A stretch of DNA of 64,000 nt from Adiantum capillus-veneris. Taxonomy: Eukaryota > Streptophyta > Polypodiopsida > Polypodiales > Pteridaceae. Position numbers and translations under genes: made by a program. The stretch's first letter is position 1; each line of letters starts with the position of its first letter. Location: positions 83,185,340 to 83,249,339 of the forward strand of contig CM043971.1 in NCBI GenBank assembly GCA_014529385.2. Direction: 5' to 3'. The notes under the pieces were generated by a model. It was not told the DNA's origin. It saw only the letters and a program-made list of their open reading frames with translations, and searched no databases. Of the stretch, positions 44,466 through 58,514 are shown piece by piece.

Positions 44466-47190
44466 CTAGCTAAAGAGCTAGATTTTTATGTAGACAAAAG
44501 GAACTGCATGATACTCCGGGGACTTTGAAAGCCTTTTATGCCAGGCTCAGACAAAAAAATGCAAGGGAATGTATATCCTCGCTTTGTAAGGAAATTGGGG
44601 AGCTCATTGATACCCCAGAAGGCATTATGCAGGAGTGTGTTCACTATCATGAACATATGTTGAATTAGCTTGTAGATACCTCCAAGGAAAGATACAAAGC
44701 TATAGATATCATGCTAGATACTGTGGATGTATGTGTGGATTCTTTCACTGCTACAAGACTTGACCAATTATTTGATGAGCATGAATTGCGATCGGCTCTA
44801 TTGAAGTTACCTAATGATAAGACTCCTAGTATATGTGTGCTTTCAAAGGAGTTTGTGTTGGCTTATTGGGAGCAACTCAAGATTTGGTGCTTGAGTTGGT
44901 TAATAGTATTTGGATGGATCAGCACATGCATCCGAGCCTCAAGCAGGGAATTATTAAGCTTGTACTTAAACAGTAGTTCCCCTCTTCCTTGAATCACTGG
45001 ATACCAATAACATTGATGTTCGCATCCTTTATAAGTACTTGCAAAGGCTATTTCTTTGAGACTCACTCCTGTTATTAGCAAGCATATCCATAGGGCACAA
45101 TCAAGCTTCATAGAAGGAAGATCTATTTACGATAACATTCTTATAGTGATGGTTGGCATGGAGGTAGCTAGAAATTAAAAACAAAAGCTTGTTTTACTTC
45201 AGTTGGATTTTGCGAAGAGGCTTTTGACTCCGTGCTGTGAGAGTTTATTGTGTTGGTTATGTTGAAGCTTGGATTTGGCCCTCAAATGGCATCTTGCATA
45301 ATCTTATTAGGGAATGGAGCAATTTTGAGGATCATTATCAATGATAAGCTGATTGCTCCCATCAATATATGCAGATCTGTGAGGCAGGGTTGTCCACTTA
45401 GTCCTCTTCTTTTTGCCATTACCACACATCCCCTATTTTGCTTTTTGGAATTGCAAGTTAAATTGGGTAAATTGCATGGTCTGACTATTGCCCAATGTCA
45501 TTTGGTTACTCTTGGTTTGCTGATGACACTTCTACCTTTCTCCGAGTGAATAATGTAAATATTGGTAAATTTATGTCATATGTTTCCATCTTTGCTTTAG
45601 CAGCTAGTTTGTCCCTTAACTTGGATAAGTCTTAGCTTGTAAATATTTCAGCTGCTACTGATAGCTTTGACCGCTTGATTTGGAGTGGTAAAAGAATTCC
45701 TCGTGGGGTTGTCTTTAGACATCTTGGTTACCCTTTGGTGGTTGATGTATCTCGCAAATAGCTTACTGAATGGGTTCTCACTCGAGTCTTCGGCAAGATT
45801 CCCTCTTGGCACTGTGATGAATAGCCTTTGCATGTAGGGTTAAAGATACTGAAATCGATTTTGCATCCCTATATGATGTATTATCTTCCCCTTTTATCTT
45901 GGTATCATGCAGCACTCAAGCAGTTTCATTCTGCTATTTTGATGTTTTTCTAGGTCTCTTCCCATTCTGCATGGTTAGCATGGCAATATAATCAGATTCC
46001 CATGAATTGGGGTTGGTTGGGAGTTCTTGATTTGTCTAATCATGTGGAGGCTCGCAGAGCTGCTTTATTGCAACATATGCTCTGCAGAGATCGACTTTGG
46101 GCTGATATCATTTGGTACATTATGGAGACTGCTATTGTTTACTATCATGGTCATTAGCAAGTTGTTTACTGTTGCTCTTGTTAAGTCAGGTTGTGATACT
46201 GTTGATCTGCTTGTTGCATCTTGGAAAGTTATACTATCTAAACTTGAATAGAAAGGTAGGCAAAGGTATACAAGTAATTCATTGGGCTTGGAAAATGTGT
46301 TATGGAGATATGTATTTAAAACTCCCCCTGCTCTGGTTATTGGCAAGCAAGCCCTCTCCCTTTCTAAAAAGGGGTTAGGGTCAATCCAGCAAGTGTTAGA
46401 TTTGGAAAGCAATTTTAATGCCTTCCTGATGGTGGCGAGGAGGCAATTCCAGCTTGGATTTGGACTTAGGATTGCTTGGAATAAGTTGGGGGAGTGTGTG
46501 ACGGATCTTCAGCTACCATGTAATTTGAATGTATAGGATAGATTCCGTGATTGCTCATTACCTGCTTCTGAAGCCAATTGGTGGTTATTGTCTACCAAAA
46601 AAAATTAATTTTGCTTTGCTTTTTGATGTTGTTCTACATGTAAGATGCAATCAAACTTGGTCCATGACTAAGGGGTCTGAATGGTGGACTGCTTAACTCG
46701 CCAGTATCTGGTCTCTTCAATGCTCGTTTAGGCACAAAGTCTTTCTGTGGAAGATTTTGATTGGGGCCATGCCTCTTGGAGAATTGTTGTTGCTGAAAAA
46801 AATATTACGGATGGAAGCTACCCTTGTTGTCGCAAATTTGAATTTGCTAAACACCTTTTTTGATCCTACCCTATAGTACATCATTGATGGAAATGCCTGC
46901 ACGATTGTTGGAGGAATGCTTGGCAGATCACGCTTATTATGAAGTTTAATGTTACTTTTGGTACTTTCTTGCATCATGACCAAGGTATCACTCTATGCGT
47001 TCTCCTGGTGAGAATCTGGATGTTGTCTTTCATTTGGTTTGCTCGTAATTCTGCAGTTTTTGATACCTCCACCTTTAGTAGCTACTCTCTTCCTTGGTCT
47101 CTCCTCTTCATTAAGATCAAGGAAGATCTTATAGCTATGGATATGTATCATGATTCTGGTGTACAATTGTTTTTATCTACTCTTTGATGT
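44466..47190 (+). pseudogene. LINE ORF2, reverse transcriptase and C-terminal domain
   Basis: Plus-strand pieces in several frames: LAKELDFYVDKRNCMIL at the junction; SVRQGCPLSPLLFAITTHPL (45375-45435), a conserved RT block; WFADDTSTFLRVN (about 45510), the catalytic FADD box; SLNLDKS; and near the end WMLSFIWFARNSAVF of the zf-RVT domain. Stops and frameshifts are frequent. It ends about 30 bases before the A run at 47219. The enzyme would have copied the LINE RNA at the nicked target. Confidence 0.85.
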
Positions 47191-47228
47191 AATATAATAA
47201 TTGAAGTGGGTTTTTCCAGAAAAAAAAA

Positions 47229-48180
<952 letters not shown>

Positions 48181-49638
48181 ATCATAAGAAGAGTACTTAA
48201 TTAAAAGTTTATAGCTAGTTAGCTTGGTGTGAAGAATACTTGTAAAAGAGAGAGAGAAAGGATTAGAGAAATTGCCAACATTTGAGGACTGGATTTACGG
48301 TCCCCCCTCCAAAAGGCTGTTGTATTATAGATTCTCCCATGTAGAGAGACTTGGTATAATACAATATTTGTGCTCCTTGAGACCTCGTTGGTGCAATGAA
48401 GATGGAAAGCTTCATGCACCAAGATTATGCCCTTTACTATCTTACCAAAGCATTAACTTGTCCCCAGCCTCAGCCCCAAGACCTCAAACTCCTTTGAAGG
48501 TGGAGAGAGCTAGCAGAGAATGAGGGTAGAGAAGAGGAAGAAGAAGTAGCATACGAGAAATAAGTGGTGTCCTCTCATACCATTATACATAGAGCTTAGC
48601 ATAGCATATTAGCATAGTAATGGATATGAAGAGATGGCTTGAATATCAATGGAGGATGGATCTTGGTTGGATTTGCATTCCATAGCCAAGAGTTGTTGGT
48701 GAAGGCTCTCAACTTCTTTAAGATTGAAGAAGGAGATGGTGTTCTTGCACACCACACTATGATAATGAGAGTGTGTGTGAGTGAATGAGAGAGGGTATAT
48801 GGTCAAACAACCCCCCTCCTTGCTTGGGTCGACCCCCTCTTCTACCTCTAGCTTGGACATGATTGGACCTCCTCAAGCCTCGCCAATCACATGCTTTGTG
48901 CATATCCAACAACAAGGGTAGCATTAGGACAAGTGTCCTTCATACCCCTTTGAGAGAGAGGGTTTGAATAATGGTTAAACAATTAATTAAATAAACTAAA
49001 TTCTCATTGGACCCCTTTAGAGGTCAATCAGTAGACTTTAGGCACTACATGAGCGCAGCATGTGTAGGTGCTTGACATGTGTCAGTGTTGCCTCTTAGGT
49101 CTTGGGCTTGCCTTGAGTGAGTGTGTGTGTGTTCTCTCTCATGTCCCTAGCTTTAGGGCTGACCCCCCTTCTTGTAGGGATCATGTTGACTTTGGAACAC
49201 CTCACCCCTTGATCTTATTAGTCATGAAGCCCCTCAATCACCTTAATCATCAAGCATGACAAGCACCTCAAGCTCCTTAGTCAGCAAGCACGACAAGCAC
49301 ATCAAGCACCTTAGTCAGCAAGCACGACAAGCACCTCAATCTTGGGCCGGTTTCCCACCTCAAGCTCTTGCCTAAGGTCCAGGTCTAAGGACTTTTGACA
49401 CCAACCTTTAGGGATCTTTAATGAAGCTAACCCTAAGGTATTTCAAGCTCCATTAGATAGCATTGCTCTTTAACAGACCATATCTCATTTGGACCCATTG
49501 ACTTGGGTCCCATGTTAAGATAGATCCATAAGCACATGTCTATATTCTAGCTCTTGTTCCCATTTATTCTCCCATATTAAGTGATCAGTTTAATATGAGA
49601 AAATCATTTGGGTTAGTTAGATATTAGATATTATGACA
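48181..49638 (-). repeat. Probable 3' LTR of a gypsy relic (left limit unknown)
   Basis: On the minus strand CAAGGGAGAGGTAA (49652-49639) looks like a polypurine tract, followed by TGTCATAATATC at 49638 as an LTR start. No second copy exists in the window, so the left end is not defined. The stretch has no coding features I recognise. A 42-base repeat lies inside. Confidence 0.45.
49245..49345. repeat. Short tandem repeat, AAGCACGACAAGCAC unit family
   Basis: Three imperfect copies of about 40 bases (CAGCAAGCACGACAAGCAC then TCAAGCACCTTAGT). Confidence 0.75.
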
Positions 49639-50229
49639 TTACCTCTCCCTTGAAATCATAGTCATCCTCCACTATGAGGTAGAGGAGATAAAGCCTTAGT
49701 CATTAGTCTGTATTTATTAGTGGGTGGAGGATTCCTTTTAACCCTACAACATCTTTCCAGAATGGATGATTAACCCATTTGGTGCTTGGGAGACTTAGCT
49801 TTCGCAAGAATGTTTGCTCTTGAGTCCATATCATACTCCTAAAGTAGAGTGACAAATTCTACTTGATGTTTGAGAGACGTCGTCATGACAAACATGATTC
49901 TAAGCATGCATACTACTTAAACTTATGCACAATAAAAAGAGAGACCTAGTCTTACAAGACAAAAATACCGATCATTTAAAAGAAACATTTACATTTTCTT
50001 ATTCTAATGTAGCAACGTAATCATTGACAAGATTCATACTATCCTTAAGCTGTGTTCCTTGCATCCATCTAGCATCTTCAAAAGGATAATTTTTTTAATT
50101 TAATAAGATATCTCGGATAATATTACCCTATCGTAGTACCTTGTCCTCATGTCAAAGGATAGCTTTGGTCTTCAATAATTGGGTTTGTTGGTGGCTCTCC
50201 TTTGTAAGGCTTGAGTAGGCTCACATGAA

Positions 50230-51240
50230 AAGCATTGTGTAGGAGCCAATGGTTGGGCAACTTGAGTTGATAGGCCATCTCATTGATTGTCTTAATATTT
50301 GAAAGGACCATAGTATCTTTTTGCTAATTTAGCATAATACTTTTGGTGGCCCGTAGGATTTTTGCCCATAGTTTGCTCTAATCGAGCCTTGGGAAACTTA
50401 ACTAAGACCCAATCATTTTCTTTGAATGTTAAGGCCCTTATGTACTTTGTTGGGAGATGGATATAGCCTCCTTAATCTTTTGGAAAGATTCTTGTAGGTT
50501 TTGGCTATACCTATCTACAACAAAGATCTTCCCATGTGCAAGGGACTTTTAGGTCTTTCCTCCATGATTTCAAAAGGTGCCTTTACTATAGTAGTATGGA
50601 CAATGTTATTGTATGCATACTCTACAAGTGGTAGTAGATACTTCTCCCATTGTGAGCGTTGATCTATTTTTGTAACATAAGTCTTTAGTAGATCGAGAAT
50701 CGTAAGGTTAGCTATCTCACTTTGGCCATCCGTTTGTGGGAGATAGGCCGAAGATAAATTCAACCTTGTACCTAGATTTTCAAAGAGACCTTTTCAAAAA
50801 ATTACTAGTCATTCTAGGCTCTCTATCTAACACGATGGATGTTGGCAATCCATGGTGTTTGAGAATCTGAGATATGAAGAGGGTTTCCATTTGGTGTGCC
50901 TGAATATTCTTTTGACAGGAATAAGGTGTGCTTGCTTGCTAAACCTTTCAAATATTTCCATATTCCCATATTCCCATGGATAGACTTGGGTAATCCAAAG
51001 ATAAAATCCATGGATGTAATCTCCCTTGGAGAATTAGGGATTGGTAATGGCTGGAGTAGTCCATGTTGATTCCCTCTATCATACTTGGTGTTTTGGTATA
51101 CCACACATTTTGAAACATACTCTTGTATGTCCACTTTCATGGTGGGCCAATCAAAATACATCTCTACTCCTCAAAGAGTAGTTTGAATCCCTCTACGCCC
51201 CGCATAGGGAAGACCATGGGGATTCATACGTCACTTTCTC
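50230..51240 (-). pseudogene. Gypsy integrase
   Basis: Minus frames: YFDWPTMKVDIQEYVSKCVV with YQNTKYDRGNQHGLLQPLPI, then ITSMDFIFGLPKS (first Asp) and, one frame over, NLSSAYLPQTDGQSEIANLT (around the catalytic Glu region, QTDGQSE), and NDWVLVKFPKARLEQTMGKN as the C-terminal part. Several frameshifts. Confidence 0.8.
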
Positions 51241-51539
51241 ACACGAAGGGAGTGAGTAACACATAGCATGTTGCCATGGAGAAGATAATCATCCTACAAG
51301 GTGAATGGTTCCTCTTTCTTCCCTAAGGCAAGGGCTGACATTATGTCTTTAAAATCAGGGTCAGTAGCGTACTCATCTATCATGGAAGATAGATCATAGT
51401 GAGTTTCTATAGACACCTCATTTGCCCTTGATTGTTGTGATAGTGCATTGGCCACTTGATTATGCTTACCAACAATATGAGCAATATGAAAATTGAATTA
51501 CAAAAGAAAATTTTCCCATCTCATTTGTTTATCGGAGAG

Positions 51540-52375
51540 CTTGGTTTGCGTCATGAAGTACTTGAGAGTTTGTGGTCTATTTGTAAGATGAATGTAGTCC
51601 TCAATAGATAGTGATTCCAAGTTTCGAGGGCATGTAGGACAGCTAGTAACTCCTTCTCGTAGATGCCCAATACTCGCTCATTGAAATTGATTCTTCGACT
51701 CTCATATGCTATGGCATGTCCTTCTTGAAGCAAAACGGCTCCAAGGCAATCTCCATAAGCATCACATTGGACCTCAAATGGTTTTGAGAGATCTGGTAGT
51801 GTAAGTACGGGTTAAGAGGTAAGATTTTCTTTAAGCTTCTCAAAAGCACTTTTCTCTTTAGTAGTCCATATGTACTTAACATTTTTTTTTCTCAAGTCAT
51901 GTAGTGGTCCTACTATTTAAGAGAATTTAGCTATGAAGCGTCTATAGTATGCACACATACCAATAAAGCTTCATAGCTCATGTAGATTCCTTGGATTAGG
52001 CCATCCTTTTATTACCTCAATCTTGGCCCAATCCATATGGATACCATCTTGAGTGATAATATGACCTTGGTATTGAATCTCTTGGAGAAAAAATTCACTC
52101 TTATTTTGGTTAATGAAAAGTTTATTCTCCCTCATAGCTTAAAAAACTACCTAGAGGTGTTGCTTATGCTCCTCCAAAGATTTGGAGTAGATGATAATAT
52201 CATCGAAGAACACTCCAGTGAAATTGCAGTAGGGTCTAAAGATTTTCTCCATTAGACAGTTGAACATGGCTGGAGCAGTTGTCAAACCAAAAGGCATGAC
52301 AAGATATTCATAAAGAGTAAACATTGTACAAAATGCGGTCTTTACGATATCTTTAGTCACTATTCTTATTATGAG
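51540..52375 (-). pseudogene. Gypsy reverse transcriptase and RNase H
   Basis: Starts mid-domain with KDIVKTAFCTMFTLYEYLVM and PFGLTTAPAMF, catalytic GVFFDDIIIYSKSLEEHKQH (FFDD for YxDD), then GHIITQDGIHMDW, YYRRFIAKFS and RNase H residues ESRRINFNERVLGIYEKELL. Stops lie near 52150 and 51850. The first 40% of the domain is missing. Confidence 0.85.
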
Positions 52376-54000
52376 TGTGTTTTTTTAGCGAGCTTTAGAT
52401 TTTGAGTTTTTGCAATGAAAACCATTTTTGCGAGCTTTTTGACATTTAATTTGAAGCCTTTTCTAACGGCACAAAAAAATTAACAAAAAAAATAGACATT
52501 ACTCACACGATACACACCAAAAAACATGTATAAGTTTCAAAAAATCCTAACTTTGAGCTTGAACATCTAGCAAGATATCAACCACAAAGCATACATCTAT
52601 ATATATACCTATACTATATAGAATTATATAAATATATAGCTTAGAATAATATATAACTATACCATATATATAGATATAAATATATTATATCATATATAGA
52701 TATATTATACATAGTTATACTATACTATATATAATGATATCATTTAATTATATCTATAAAAATATATGCATGAAAACCTTGCATATGTACCTATTCATGC
52801 TCATCTCAAAAAAGGAGAAGATTATCATTTTCCATAATGTTGATGACACTTAAAGGAAGATGGGAAATTCATGTTTGCAAAACACAAAAATGATGTTTTG
52901 GCCTCCATTTAAAACTATTTTGCATTCAAGAAGGAAGATATGGGCTGGAGATTGCAACCTATGTTGAAAACATCCCTGGTTGTGATGTTTATTGTAAAAA
53001 TTACAAGCAAATGTTAATGAGAAGACTAGCTTATGGTTCCTAACAAGGTGTATGAATCATGATAGTGTTAATGGCCAGGCAGGTAATGGTGTACTGAATA
53101 AAAATAGGTACTATAAGTCATGGATGTTGGTAAAGGAAGTGTACAAACTGATATCACAAAATTAAGCACAACCTTTCTCATGTCTAATGGAGCCCGTACA
53201 TTTCAAACTTGTCATTCAAAAGTTTATACATCTTGCAATAGATTCTATCTGCAAATTTTACCCAAAGGACAATCCATGCTGAGACACACTATTTTTTGTT
53301 TCTAGCCTACATCCATAATTAAGAAAACAAATTGTCTATTGTTTACTACTCACCTTGTTAGATCTTTTGATTCTAATTAATCCCTGGCAACATCTTAATA
53401 ATAATAAAAATAATTCTCTTAAGGAAGAGTGCATAATGTATACTACAATTCTCCCTTTTGGTTTCTTGTCTTACAATGCCAATCATGCTACATATAGAGA
53501 GGTTTAAAGAAGAGCCCGATTTAAATCAATTTCATATGTATTTATTATATACTACAACACAGCGCCCAATAATTGGCGTAGATATCGACAAGACAAAGCT
53601 TATTTTAAGAGTAAAATACATTGGAATAAGTAGCGGAATACATGTCGATATCGTGTCGTCAGTATATGCACCGGTAAAGAAATAGAAGAAATGCACGCTA
53701 TTACATGCATCGAAACACACGCTGTTACATGCACCGATATATTTTTTAATATACCGATGGTTGTTAAGAGGCCCATATTGGCGCGTGTATTGAATTCTGT
53801 ATCGACGACTAAACCTGCAAACAAAATTGGGCAGAGAGAGCATGGAACAGATGCTGCATGTAATGTAGCAAACATAAAACAACCTTCGCTGCCCAAAGGA
53901 AGATGCACAAGCAAACGCACTCCACCTACAAGTTGACGCTAAAGAGCAAGTGTATATAGATTAGAAAAGTTGTAAAAAGACCAAAACCACAAAATCAAAA
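52376..54000. other. No gene recognised; AT-rich tract
   Basis: 52580-52770 is a TATATA-rich stretch. The rest has short open frames without recognisable motifs. Confidence 0.45.
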
Positions 54001-54019
54001 TCTTAATCATGACAAGTTC

Positions 54020-54510
54020 TCAAAAGCATAACCATAACGTCAACTCCCAAACCATTGGCACAACGACATAAAGATCTTATAGCCATAATTAAACATGATT
54101 CAAAAACTGCAAAACCATAAACATAACCCACTGCCCATACCATAACCATTACCATAACTTGCTTGTCATACCATAACCATAACAACCATACCATCATTGC
54201 AAATTATAACCATAACCATAATCTGATTGCTAAACCATAACCATCACATGATTGCCATACCATCATTGCAAAACCATAACCATAACTTGATTGCCAAACC
54301 CTAACCATACCATGATTGCCATACCATCATTGCAAAACCATAACCATAACTTGATTGCCAAACCATGACCAAAACCTCTATGCCATACCATAACCATAAC
54401 CTCTGTGCCATACCATAATTGTGAAACCATAACCATAACTTAATTGTCACACCACAATCATAATCGCAAACAAAATGCAAAACCATAAAAATAAGCACTA
54501 CAAAACTGTA
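54020..54510. repeat. CCATAACCATAAC-based tandem repeat
   Basis: Repeats of CATAAC joined into longer units such as AACCATAACCATAACTTGAT followed by TGCCAAACC, about 25-70 bases long, with increasing order toward 54240-54360. Confidence 0.8.
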
Positions 54511-54620
54511 CATGCAAACAATCACTAAGTACGACTGTATCTAGAAGACCACAGCTACACAAAAGACTGTACCAAGAAGACTGTATCAAGATGATTGAAT
54601 AAGATTGTTCAAGAAGACCC

Positions 54621-55060
54621 TCATGGTAATGCCTCATAGTCAAAGTCCTCTCCCTCATCCTGTAGCTGGGTCAAAAGGGCCACAAGTCCATGCTTGTACC
54701 CATAATTCTCCTCTCGGCGTGTTGGAAGGAGCTTCACGGCAACCTCCAAACGTGCTTTAGTTGCATCTCTCTGCTGCTGAAATCTGTCAGGATTGTCTTG
54801 TGTCTCTCGTGAAATCCTCACCCACTCCTCTGTATCCAACCATTCTGGCTTTGGACTGCCAGCATTGTACCAGTCTCTCACCTCTGAACGACAATGTGAC
54901 ATTGTGGCCTTCCCCACGCCCAAAATCTAGTCATTCGAGACTGCATCGTACCCCTCTACCGGCCTGTACTCTCTGTGAATGACCTTGATGATGTAACTCT
55001 TTCTTTCATCATCAAGATTATCCCAAATATCCATCACAGAGTGACCAAACTAAATTGTAC
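54621..55060 (-). CDS. ORF at the end of the CACTA relic, unknown function
   Basis: The frame 54923-54621 reads KATMSHCRSEVRDWYNAGSP, ETQDNPDRFQQQRDATKARL and ends in EDFDYEALP. Upstream in another or stop-broken frame YIIKVIHREYRPVEGYDAV is visible (55020-54950). It looks like the product of a second CACTA gene, similar in layout to plant transposase-associated proteins, but I cannot name it. Charged, probably helical. Confidence 0.4.
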
Positions 55061-55499
55061 AGAGCTGTCAAATCTTCTGTCGCATGGCCTTTTTTTGTTG
55101 CACTTTGAAGTGTTTCCCATGCGACCACAAAGCTCCATATTTGTAATACTGCAGCCACAATATTGAAACAGACCTAAAGTTATTAAAGTAATGTGATCAT
55201 GTGGAGCTCAAAAAGGAAGTTGTGAAAATATACATGCCAATTGCAACCCCCTGACATCTCCTCTTCCTCTTTAACAATCAACACTCCATTCCTCTTTTCC
55301 TCTGAGATTGTCGCATCTAACCATCGCCCAGTTGGAAAGTCGAGCAATTTTTGAATGATGTGGAAAAGAAAGTTTTTTAGTGGTACGATTGCGCTTGAAT
55401 TGCAGGCGATCTGTCAAGCATTGTTTCTTTTCCCCTTCGTACCTCTCTAGACATTTTTGCATTATGTCAGAGTTGAGAAGGCAAAATATCATAACCTTT

Positions 55500-57953
55500 T
55501 CTTGCATTGTGATTTCCATCTTCCTAATGATGCCTTGTCCCTACAACTCGTCCCCTGTTACCTTGACGTTGACCTCAATAGTCCACATTCGGGGCATCTC
55601 TAGATCAATTGAGCCCAAAAATTCACTGGATGAGGACAAGACACTCTTGTACAAGCCATCCTTCGTCCATGCTACCCTCAGGGCGAGCCTGTTGATGAAC
55701 GAACCCCTTTAAAGTCATCAAAAATCTCTCCAAGAAGAACATCCACCTTCTATGGATTACCTTAGCAACTGTAACTTCATCAACCACATGCACAAGTACA
55801 TTCATTTGGATGGTAAGAATGTTTGTTGGAAAGTACTTCTCCACCATGCACAATGCTTCAATAGCATTTAAGCGTGCTGCATCGATGTTGTCTTCTCTTA
55901 TCTCTTTTGAACTGATCTAGCATACCAACTCACTGATTTTGTAGATTGTTCTTCTAATGTCATCTGCCAAACAATACTTTATGGCAATAAGTAAGATAAA
56001 ATGTAAAAATTTGTGCCAATCGTGGGACTTAAGACCACTAAGATTGACATCTCGCATAAAAGACATTTTTAAACATCTCATGTACCCAGTGGGAGTCTTG
56101 AATGAAGATATAGTCTTCTTCACTTGTTGCTCTTTTGCACAATTCAAAACCCATGGACCTTTTGATATAGAAAACTTTCCATTGGATTTAAGTCGAGGCC
56201 ACATCTCTGGCATTTGACCCACAGCCTACAGGTCATCTCTGTGGGCCTTGCTCTCCCTTTTTCTAGTGATGGTTTTCCATATGATCTCCACCACATTCTT
56301 GAAGATGTGCATTGGGTAGAGTAGATGATTAATCAATTGTTCACTCTAGTATGGAAGTTCATGGAAAATAGAAAGTCTTTCTCATTCCAGGTGTCATGAA
56401 ATCTCCCCTCTCCAACCACATGTTTTTCCAATCGCTCGCTTTTAGTGGATGCATTTCATGTTTGCATATGTTTGGTCCACGTAGCTCATGTCCTTCATGC
56501 AAAAATCTACCATGATCCTTGTAAATTGTCTTGCTCAAATGCTCAGAGCGATGGAAGCCAAGTTGAGGACCACATTTTGGACATGTATGATTGCCCGAGT
56601 AACTAAAGTCTAAAAAATCACAAAATTAAAATATAAAAGCGTTGGCATAGCTAGGAGTAACATGTCTGTGAGGATTTCAAAGGCACTTACCTGAACACTC
56701 ACCAAAGCAGCCTCGCCAATCATGCATGGTCCACATGAGAATACATTGCACATGTACATTCTGTCAGCCGATTGGCTAGGACATATCAACCATATCGTTT
56801 CCTGTCCACAAGATTTGGAGCTCTTGTATAAGTCGTTCCAGATAGACATCCATGTTCTTTGTTTTGTACTTTCCTAGGATGATCAGTGACAATAATAGAT
56901 GGCCCTTCTTGATAGCTAGCCATGGTGGAAGATTATAATTAACCAAACAAATAGGCCATGTGCTCCATGATGAACTTTGTAATATGAATGGGTTTACTCC
57001 ATCCATTGTCAGTTCAAAGAGGATACACCGAGGCTCATTCTTAAATGTACGCCAACTTTCCTCTATGTGCTTTCATGCACAAGAGTCAACAGGTATCCGC
57101 ATCACATCATATGTAGATCTAGTATTTGAATGCCATGTCATCAAAGCGGCTAGACTTGAACTTGAACATGATCTTTATTCTTGGAATGATAGGAAAGTGT
57201 CGAAGGACCTTTGCAGGGATAAATTTTCCTTGTGTGTCCTCTCTATAGTTTTTGATCCACAATTGGGACACTGTTCCAAATTTGCACAGTCAATGTGAAA
57301 AAGTATACAATCATTAGGACATGCATGTATTTTGTGATAATCCAAGCCTAAATTAGTAAGAAGCTTTTTAGTGGCTAGACGGGTAGGGGGCATGTGGTTC
57401 CCTTTTGACAAGATTTGCTCGTTGAGCAACCTATCGTTACATGAGAAAGTTAGCCCCTTGATCACATTATTGAACTGTAATTTTCTCTTATCATGCTTAG
57501 GATACAATGTATTTACCTGAAAATCTCTGTGACAGTAGACAGCAGACTGCAAATTAAGCATTGCCAAAGTAGTACGGAGAACTGAGATTTTTGCACCATT
57601 GTAAAGCGGCATGCATGCAAGAGTTTGCATCATCTCACCCTCTTTATCATTACTATCATGCCGTTGATATGGATGGGATGGCTGAGGTTGGTTGGTAGTA
57701 TTGCCTTGAGTGTATTGTCATCTTCTATGTTCTCAATGATGGGATCCATGTCAAAGAACGCGTCTAACATCTTCTCAATCTCTACTTCTTGAAATGCCAC
57801 ATCAGGTATTGGTTGGGAGGACTCAATCAATGGCTGTTCGTTTGAAAACCTTCTTCTCTGGAATGAAGTTGGAGCAATATCTACTTGGGGAGTTTGATCC
57901 ATTGTCTCTAGACCATGAGATAGATAATGTAGATCATGTAGTTTCTCTATCAA
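55500..57953 (-). pseudogene. CACTA (En/Spm) TNP2-type transposase relic
   Basis: Minus-strand landmarks in order: LGLDYHKIHACPNDCILFHI and LEQCPNCGSK (57330-57245); TYDVMRIPVDS and SWRTFKNEPRC (57110-57030); MDGVNPFILQ, STWPICLVNYNLPPWLAIKK, DVYLERLIQELQILW (57006-56815); MWTMHDW-type residues (56740); SGLKSHDWHKFLHFILLIAI (56030); YFPTNILTIQMNVLVHVVDE and FMTLKGFVHQQARPEGSMDE (55830-55660), the DUF4218 part. Frameshifts and stops throughout. No CACTA terminal repeats could be fixed. Confidence 0.85.
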
Positions 57954-58122
57954 AAAGAGATCGTGATTGCGAATGTGTTGGTCGTAGATTTTTTATTTTC
58001 AATAGATTGATGCTTGCAATGTGCACAAGGACACGCCATCCTATCATCCATACTTCGTCTACCAATGATGCAACAAATGATTAAAACACTCTTTTTATAA
58101 CTACACACTACTAATTACATGA

Positions 58123-58500
58123 CAACCTCACATTCTCTAGCCGCGGTCTAGAGGTGCACGAAGATTAGGACCATAGGGTAATAATCTCGTCTTTATTGGT
58201 AAATGATTATATATTATGGTTTTTGAAGTTTGTGTACACTTTTGAAGTCTGATTGTGTTATTTTACTTCGTTTATCAATGTCTGTTTGCGTTTTGAAGTA
58301 CACAAGTCATTTTTGAAGTCCGTTTGTGTTTTTTCAACTATTTGCTGCTAGCTCTAACAACCTCACATTCTCTATCCATGTCCGATCCTGACACACCTCG
58401 GTCTAGAGGTGCACGAAGATTAGGACCATAGGGTAATAATGTCATCTTTATTGGTCAATGACTATTTATTAATTTTTTTGAAGTCTGTGTGTGCTTTTGA
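58123..58500. repeat. Direct duplication, about 235 bp apart
   Basis: CAACCTCACATTCTCTA and GGTCTAGAGGTGCACGAAGA followed by TTAGGACCATAGGGTAATAAT occur at 58123-58200 and 58358-58450. A third partial copy of the downstream TTTGTGTTTTTTCTACTATTTG part is near 58800. Confidence 0.8.
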
Positions 58501-58514
58501 AGTCCAATTGCGCT

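Larger units (their letters stand above)
49639..52375 (-). mobile_element. Ty3/gypsy element, 3' half (5' truncated)
   Basis: Minus strand order: reverse transcriptase (52375-51780), RNase H (51770-51540), integrase (51240-50515), a C-terminal SH3/chromo-like region (50440-50230), then the polypurine tract at 49652-49639. No gag, protease or 5' LTR follows at the right end, where similarity stops at 52375. This is a different family from the 34.4-44.5 kb element; its RNase H is single. Confidence 0.8.

Noticed and set aside
48219-48860. Minus-strand ORFs in the probable LTR
   Set aside because: Short, no motif, and within sequence best read as an LTR.
58084-58140. CACTA terminal repeat near CACACTACTAATTAC
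   Set aside because: No inverted partner found at the other side of the TNP2 relic.
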